The translations under genes were made by a program, and so were the position numbers. A stretch of 64,000 bases of DNA. Origin: Chloranthus sessilifolius (Eukaryota; Streptophyta; Magnoliopsida; Chloranthales; Chloranthaceae). This document shows, piece by piece, positions 56,328 to 64,000 of this stretch. Under the pieces are notes generated by a model. The model searched no databases. It saw only the letters and a program-made list of their open reading frames with translations, and had not been told where the DNA came from. The stretch spans positions 62,932,646 through 62,996,645 of the forward strand of contig CM037585.1 in assembly GCA_021018995.1 (NCBI GenBank), read 5' to 3'. Every line of letters begins with the position of its first letter. Positions within the stretch are counted from its first letter, which is position 1.

Positions 56328-59300
56328 TGTCACGATCCAGAATCCTTATCCAATCTTGAGGGCCTAGAATTCCGTGTTATGACATCGCACGCTTGTTAAA
56401 GCGATAAGCGGACATATACATAATTTTTAATTCGATTTAGCATATGAATCAAGGCATTTTAAGAAAGCAATTAAAGATGAATAATAAATAAATTAATAGT
56501 GAAAAACGTGGATGACATTAATTAAGTGAAAAAACCTAACCATGCATCTATAATCGAAAACAAACTGAGGTTTTACGTAGGATAAAACGGTCCCAACGCA
56601 AACCCAAAAGTGGTACTAAAAAATAAAGTAACTAATAACAAGTCTCCCCTGAAAATAATAAAAACTATAACTAATGAATCTCTCAATACTCAAAGTAGTC
56701 CGCCAGATCTATTCCCTTGTCCAGATGATAGCCGAATCCTCACTCTCATGAGCCGCATCAGGAATAGCAGCATCCCCATCCACAGTGATAGAAAAATCAG
56801 AGTTCTCACCTGCAACTGTTAGTTTTGGGGAGGGGGTGAGTTTACTCATTCACGTAAACTCAGCAAGTTCCACAATCGATCCACCATAAAATCCTCAGGT
56901 GATCGTGTGTGCAATCGCTTGAGTTGCGGTACATTTTGAAACAAACCAAACAGCTATAACTGATTACAAAAATATCTATAATCTCATATCTATCATATCG
57001 AAACTGAAAAATATAGCATAAAAAGAAAAGACATAACATAAAATAAAAAGACCTGACATAAAATGAAATGAATATGATGCATCAAGTTCTGATTTTATTT
57101 TTTTTTTTTTTGCTTTGTCGACTTATCCTATGTGGCGTATCTTAAAACTTAATATTGCTCCATACGCCTACGACCTGTACCAGGGCCGCTGCCTATCACG
57201 CGAGGTCTACGTGTAGATAACCACCTAACCTCCATATCATAACGTATACCATCATCCAGCCCGATGAGGTTGCATACTTTTAAATCAGTGTCCTCTTACG
57301 TTTGGGACACTGTCGTAGCGTATTGTCCTTAAGACCCGTCTTGGCTACAGACGTTGGATCTTGCGGTGGCACGCAAGACATGGCACGTGCAGAAACTTAA
57401 TTTATATTTTGCTGTGGCCTTCACAACGTAACTTATCCGTATTCGTAGCTTACCTTATCTTACATATCATTTCTTATTGTTTGCTTAAAACTTAATTTGA
57501 AGTAAATCACGGTGCGATAAGATTCACAAAATCATGCTTTCCAAGGGACGGGTTCCATAGTAACCTGGATGTACTTCGTGTGGCAGCCCATACTCTCATA
57601 GAGGTATTACATCCGTACATGGATGCCTACATTCCAAGTTTCACGTGACCGTGACGGGAACCCCACCATGACGAAGGCTTAAAAGTCGTGTGTCATAGCT
57701 TATTTCTTTTTAATTATGCGTATGTCCTATCGTGATTTTTTTATGTGGTGCATGCCATATGATGAAAGGACTAACTTGGTCAAAAGCAACTATTTTATAC
57801 ACCTTACATACTTGTGAATATAAAATAATAATTAAAATTTAAAAAGAACAGATATTTCATACAAAAAATTTGGAGAAACCTCATGGGCCGTTAGATTGCT
57901 TAGAGAGTGATCGGGCTTGTGGTTCTTAAAGTTTTCTAAGTGGTCTGTGTATCGAGACCTTTTTCTAGTTTTGACCCAAGAGTGGATCAAAGAGACAGGT
58001 CAAATAATCCCCTTAGTTATACACGGGCTTATATCCCTTATCAAATCTTTCAAACTTGCGGGTCTCAAAACACGTCCTCAAAGTTCTAGTGGCACTTTCT
58101 GATCCATTAGATTACATTGTGTTACTATTGAGATCGTTTTGAAGTTGGTCCTATGGGCCAGTTGCGCCTTAATTCCCAAAAATTAAGGGTCAAAGGTAAC
58201 CCATGTATTATTTCATGTGGCACCTAAGGCTAAAATAAGAAGGCATGAACTTTGAGTCATCTATCCTCTAATCTGAACCATTTGATGGTCAGACAATAAA
58301 ATTTTACATCAGGTTGGTTCTATTGTCCCGATCTTGATTCACCCTCTTAGCACACTAGATCCTTCGGTCAATGTTTCACAAGATCTAGGAGTCGTGTGCA
58401 CACTTAGTGTAGCTACCATGTGATGATCAGGTTTCGCGGACCTGAACCATCAGATACTTAAGGAGGATAATTTTAAGGTGTCAAGTCTTTGGGTCTAAAT
58501 TATTTCATCTTCTAAGCCCTCAGATCTAATGGTCAATCCTTACCTGATCAGTAGTGTCTAAAAGGAGGCTCAATTTCTTGATTTGTGTTTCGATTTCTTA
58601 GGTTCTGATCCGTTAGATGTCACAAGAGTTTTAATTTGTGGAGACGGTCCATCTCGGCTCCATTTCTTGGGTTGGGCCCACAAGATCCAACTTTAATCTA
58701 ATCTATTTAGATCCAGTGGTGCCAAAGAATGGTTGCACCAAGTTAACCATATCAGGTAAAATCTCTAAAGCGTCCAACTACAATGGTGTCATGGGCAAGC
58801 TATCACCGGTATTGATGGCATTTGGTCGGGCCAAAACCCGAAATTCAATTTATACCAGCCATAGAAATCATAAGTAAATATATGCATATACATATATTTA
58901 ACCAATCAGGGACTACCTGATAATTTCACTCTAGTCCCTCTCTAAACTTCTATGTATTAGAAGTTGGGTCTCATTCTCTTTCTCTCCTTAAGCCTATGCT
59001 AAACCATGACATAGGTCTCTTTCTCTCTTTAGATCGAAATCTGACCATCTGTTTCATAGATGGTAAGCTTTTTATTCATTCGATTTATGGGTTTCAGCCT
59101 AGAGGTCCCTAATTTGTTTATTGTGATGGGTCAAATTAGGATTCTCAGCTGGCACAAAAATAATCAAGGTAGCAACAGAAAAGAACCCAAGTATTGCAGT
59201 ATACCTGTAGGCTCATATATGGGGGGCTCTACATTTATGCATACAACTATATAATATATAGATCTATAAATATATGTGTGTTGTTGCTTTACAGGTGCAC

Positions 59301-59478
59301 GTTTGGAGAGGAAGGTTGGTCTGTTTATCTGGTCTCCCTCTTCCTCTCTCTAGAATACAGCTTTAGTAATTAAGTTGCAGGGACATGGGAGTGGAATAGA
59401 GACAGAGTTGCCTAGTGGGATAGAGTTCTGTGGTAAGAGGGATTGGGTCTCTCTCTCTTTTATAGGTAAGCATACAAT

Positions 59479-59539
<61 letters not shown>

Positions 59540-60645
59540 CCTATTACAGAGACGTGGGAACAGATAGGGAAGGAAGAAGAATAACTTGAAAACGAGGGGT
59601 TTAATATCCTTGCTAAGCACATGCAAGATTACATATTTGTGTATGAGTATATTTACTATTAATTGATGATTGTTTACTGTTATATATAAATACATACAAA
59701 TTTCTGTTTTTACAGGTGAAACAGAGGAGATTGGAGGAGAAGATGGCTAAGAGAGGTTGGGTCTTTTCCCTTTGTCTCTACGATTATCTTTCCAATCCCC
59801 CTGCTATCCCTCTCTCTCTCTCTCTAAGATGTTCTGTTGGGTTCCTTGGGACAAGGGCGTGGGCCAAAGTAGAAGAAGCAACCTCATATAATTATCATGT
59901 CATATATAAGATATATTTATATCTATATATATATATATAATAATAATATCTAAATTTGTTCATAAAACAGTACATATAACACCATATAAATAAAACGGTG
60001 TAAATCTCCTTACTCTCTATATATGTATCATCTTTTTCCTCCCTACAGGTGCCATTAATGGAGCTAAGGAAAGACAGGTATAAGCGTCTTTTAATTTTTA
60101 GAAAAATAGCCGGATATTTTAAGATGGATTGAGGGGCACCCACCTGTTGAAGCGTGCACGGGTTGATTCCAATCGATTCGGCAACACGGCAGCCTACGCG
60201 TCGATTCGGCGATGCGACAGCCTATCGCTTTAGTGATGCATTTTCGATCTAGGCTGGTTGGATGCGAGAAGAAGATGCTCCACGTGAGTCATCTAAACTG
60301 GGAGGAGCAAGGTGCGAGGTAGGGAGAGTTCAGAAGGAAGATAGTCGTGAGAGAAGGAGGTCCCGAGAGGAGAGATTTAAGCATTAGGGTGAGATCCTTA
60401 GAGAGGGATAAAAGGGATCGGTGGAGGCATCATTGGGAAAGTTTCTATTTTTTGTTTCCTATTATGTGAAAAGCTTTTATTTCCTAATGTAGTAAATTGA
60501 TAGCTGGTAACCGGGTTGGATTTTAACATTGTAAAGTTTCCTTTAATTGACTGGGTTGGGGTAGTGTGTGGGCATGCGCATAGAGTTTGGTGCTCCATTG
60601 CATCGCACGCCATCGGATTACCTTCCTAGGGTCCGGTTCATAACA
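56328..60645 (-). repeat. Candidate 4.3-kb 3' LTR of the right-hand chromovirus
   Basis: On the minus strand, pol is followed by a polypurine-like stretch (AGGGAGGAAGA) and then TGTTATGAACCGG at 60645, an LTR start. A candidate far end is GGATCGTGACA at 56328, whose plus-strand form TGTCACGATCC mirrors TGTTATGAACC. This gives an unusually long LTR. It contains an (AT)n run at 59481-59537. The right edge is well supported; the left edge is inferred and nested insertions are possible. Confidence 0.5.
59481..59537. repeat. (AT)n microsatellite
   Basis: About 28 uninterrupted TA units. Confidence 0.95.
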
Positions 60646-60669
60646 TTCTTCCTCCCTAAAAAAAAAAAT

Positions 60670-63600
60670 TTCATCCCCAAAAATTACGTACCGATTATTC
60701 AAAAAGTTCTGGGTATGTTGCTTTGATGTCGGCTTCGTCCTCCCAAGTTTCCTCCTTTGGCGTATGATGTTGCTATTGAACTAACACTAAAATCATCGTC
60801 TTGTTTTTGAAAACTTGCACCCTTTGATCAATAATTTTGATGGGCCTCGCAATGATAGTGAGATCTTCTTTGATGTTAATGGGCCCGATCTCTATTATGT
60901 GTGAGGGGTCATAGACGTATCGCCTCAACATAGACACGTGGAATATATCATGAATCCCCGAGTATTGTGGTGGTAGAGCGATTTTATATGCAACCTCGCC
61001 CACACGCTTGGTGACTTCAAAAGGCCCTATGTATCTGGGGCTTAGTTTCTCGCGCTTTCTAAAGTGCATAACTCCTTTGGTCGGGGAGACACGAATGAAT
61101 ACACGTTCACCAACCTGACAAAAGATTTTTCTATTTAAGATACGAACAAAAATTTAATAAAATTTTAAACTTTCAGGTCGAAGTGTTGTACCTCGAATTC
61201 TAAGTTACGACTATGGGGGTTGGCATATTTCCTTTGACGATCCTGGGCGATTCTAAGCCGTTTGCTTATCAGCTTGACTTTTTCAGTCGTGGTTTGGACT
61301 AGTTCGGGTCCAAGCATCTTTCTCACTCCGACTTCATCCCAACATAACGGTGTTCGACAACTTCTCCCGTATAACGCCTCGAAAGGAGACATTCCAATGC
61401 TTGCCTGATAGCTATTATTATAGGAGAATTCAATCAAAGGGAGGTGATCATCCCCATTCCCTCGGAAGTCGACCATACATGCTCTCAACATATTTTCGAC
61501 TACTTGGTTAACCCTTTCGGTCTGTCCATCAATTTGTGAATGGAAAGCAGTACTAAAATCCAAGCGAGTCTCCAAAGTTGTTTGGAAGGTAGTCCAATAT
61601 TTTGATGTGAATTTTGAGTCTCTATCAGATACGATGCTTACCGGCGTGCTGTGCAATTTCATAATTTCCTTCAAGTATGTCTCAACGAGTTTTCTCCATC
61701 TGCGGTAGTTATAAATGGCAAGAAATGTGCAGACTTTGTTAATCTATCAACTATTACCCAAATGGCATCGTTCTTCTTCAACATTTTTGGTAGACCAACG
61801 ATGAAGTCCATTGATATATTCTCCCACTTCCACTCCGGAATGGGTAAGGGTTGAATGAAACCGACCTGTTTTTGGTGTTCTGCTTTGACCTGTTGGCACA
61901 CTAAGCATCTTGATACATATTCGGCTATTTCTCGCTTCATGTTCGACCACCAATACCAGTTCTTCAAATTTCGATACATCTTAGTGCTGCTTGGGTGTAC
62001 TGAGTACCCTGATTTGTGACCTTTATCGAGTATTTCCTTTTTAACCCTAGGGTCATTAGGCACGTACAGTCTCCATCTAAAGAGTAATGCTCCATCTGCT
62101 CTGAGACTAAAATCAGGTTTTGATTCCTTATACATGGCCTTAATGATTCGTAGAATTTCTGGATCCGTTCGCTGTAACTCCTTGATTTTATCTATGATGA
62201 ATGGATTTATTAGAATTTTTGCCAGATATACACCTTCTTCGATCTCTTGGAGATAAAAGTCTTCTTCCGCTAGTTCATCGAGGGGCCTTGAAGTTTTTAA
62301 TCGGGCCAAAAATTTTGACGTTTTTCTATTGAGTGTGTCTGCGACGACATTCGCTTTACTAGGGTGATAATTAATCGAACAATCGTAATCCTTCATGTAC
62401 TCGACCCATCTGCGTTGTCTGAGGTTCAATTCTTTTTGTGAGGAGAGGTACTTGAGGCTCTTATGGTCAGTATATACTTTGACCACAATTTGAGAGCGAA
62501 GATGACTGCTGCCAATTCTAAGTCATGCACTGGGTAGTTTTTCTCATATGGCTTCAGTTGTCTTGATTCGTATACAACGACCCTCCCATCTTGTTGCAGT
62601 ACACAACCAAGTCCTTGGTGAGATGCGTCGGTGAATAATTCAAATTTACCCTTGTCTGTATTAGAGGGTAAGGTTAGAACTGGTGCTGTCGTAAGCTTCT
62701 TCTTCAACTCCTGAAAACTTCTTTCACACTCATCTGACCATACAAATTTTGTATTCTTCTTAGTGAGGCTTGTAAGGGGTAGAGCAATTCGAGAGAATCC
62801 CTCAACGAAGCATTAATAATAACTTGCGAGTCCGAGGAAACTCCTTATTTCGGTAACACTTTTTGGTGCCTACCAATTGATCACCGCCACAATTTTAGTT
62901 GGATCAACAGTAATACCTTCTGCAGATATCACATGCCCTAGGAAGGTTACTTGTTTGAGCCAGAAATCGCACTTGCTGAGTTTAGCATACAATTGGTGAT
63001 CGTGAAGTGTCTGAAGTGAGAGACGGAGGTGTTCTTCATGTTCTTTCTCCGATCGTGAGTAATTGAGGATGTCATCTACGAACACAATGATGAATTCATC
63101 AAGATACTGCTTGAATATTCGATTCATTAGGTCCATGAATACAACTGGTGCATTTGTTAGTCCAAAGGGCATGACTACGAACTTGTACAACCCATTCTTG
63201 CAAGCGAAAGCTGTCTTTGGAATATCCTCTTCCCTCACTTTCAATTGATGATAACCCGATCTAAGGTCAATCTTAGAAAAATACTTGGAACCTTGGAGCT
63301 GATCGAATAAATCATCGATACATGGGAGGGGGTATCGATTTCTGATGGTTACGCTATTCAACTGACGAAAATCGATGTATAGCCTCATCGAACCGTCTTT
63401 CTTCTTTACGAAGAGCACTGGGGCTCTCCATGGCGACTGACTGCGTCTGATAAATTTCTTTCTTGACAGCTCCTTGAGCTGTATCTCCAATTCCTTTAAT
63501 TCTGCAAGGGCCATCCGATATGGTGCCTTGGCAATTGGAGCGGTCCCTAGGATCAAATCGATCTTGAACTCGATTTCTCGGTTGGGTGGTACACCTGGTA

Positions 63601-63991
63601 AGTCCTCAGGAAATACGTTGACAAAGTCTCTGACGACTGAAATTTTTGTAGGATTGACTGCCTTGTCATGCTCATCGTCTAATGCTGCCAATAAAGGTGC
63701 ACCCTTTGTTTTAATTCCCCAAAATCTGAATGGAGGCTCTCCGAGTGGTTGGAAGGTGACCACTTTAGAGAAACAGTCAACCGTGGCATGATAAGTGGCT
63801 ACCCAATCCATGCCCAATAAGATATCGAAATCCTGAAAGTCTAACATGATGAGATCTACTGGGAGTTCATGACCCTTGTTGTTTATGATAGTATTTCCGC
63901 ATACAAGGGTAGCCATCAACTTGCTTCCTGATGGTGTTGAAATTACCAGTTTCTTCTCCAGGGGTGTAGGCATAGTTCGTATTTCTGACAC
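60670..63991 (-). pseudogene. Ty3 chromovirus pol (protease to chromodomain), truncated by the window edge
   Basis: Read leftward: protease end (FDILLGMDW near 63815); RT with [27 protein letters not shown] and FVDDILNYS; a stop after VINW at 62870; RNase H ([11 protein letters not shown] near 62630; [11 protein letters not shown] near 62470) across a frame break; integrase zinc finger ([11 protein letters not shown] near 61890), the catalytic SDRDSKF near 61625 and DGQTERVNQ near 61530; integrase tail with PRYIGPFEV and FHVSMLRRYVYDP; then a chromodomain end (EETWEDEADIKATYPELF) near 60700, separated by a stop. At least one stop in RT, one in the chromodomain and two frame breaks. The organisation matches the chromovirus at 23670-26917, but the sequences are clearly different. 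Confidence 0.9.
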
Positions 63992-64000
63992 GAATCCTGG

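Overview
This is nuclear DNA of a flowering plant, dominated by transposable elements. It holds Ty3 chromovirus and Athila-type LTR elements, Ty1/copia and RTE-type LINE relics, a Helitron, hAT transposons, AT-rich spacers and one host gene with plant-style GT-AG introns. No bacterial operon, CRISPR array, rRNA or tRNA gene was recognised. The species cannot be named from sequence alone.

The host gene is the main result. Six short exons on the minus strand (54652 down to 16589) join in phase into one open 192-codon frame. The product looks like a DUF1997-type protein with a possible plastid-targeting N-terminus. Its exons total 576 bp but span about 38 kb, because intron 3 (about 10.3 kb) and intron 5 (about 24.6 kb) are filled with transposons. 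The last exon or exons were not found and may lie left of the window.

Layout. 1-11553: a gag-only Ty3 derivative (element A, plus strand). An autonomous-type hAT element (260-6194, 8-bp target duplication) sits in its gag, and a Helitron (8140-11474) sits in its LTR. 11554-14240: a second gag-type derivative (element C, minus strand), into whose LTR element A appears to have inserted. 14252-15538: a weak LTR candidate. 16589-41291: exon 6, then intron 5. Intron 5 holds a hAT-like MITE, a Tekay-like chromovirus with an extra ORF downstream of pol, a truncated Athila element carrying another MITE, copia debris, and element B (an LTR-internal-LTR-internal-LTR multimer with a 5-bp target duplication). 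41292-42130: exons 5 and 4. 42131-52407: intron 3, with an RTE LINE split by a 1.06-kb hAT-like element and a decayed copia element. 52408-54652: exons 3, 2 and 1, with a TATA-like site upstream. 56328-63991: a second chromovirus with a candidate 4.3-kb LTR and decayed pol, running off the right edge.

Two themes recur. First, four hAT-like elements share CATGG-type termini, and each carries dense copies of its own short self-complementary word. Second, LTRs of several unrelated families also carry arrays of CG-rich palindromes. Nearly all transposon ORFs are broken; the host exons are not.
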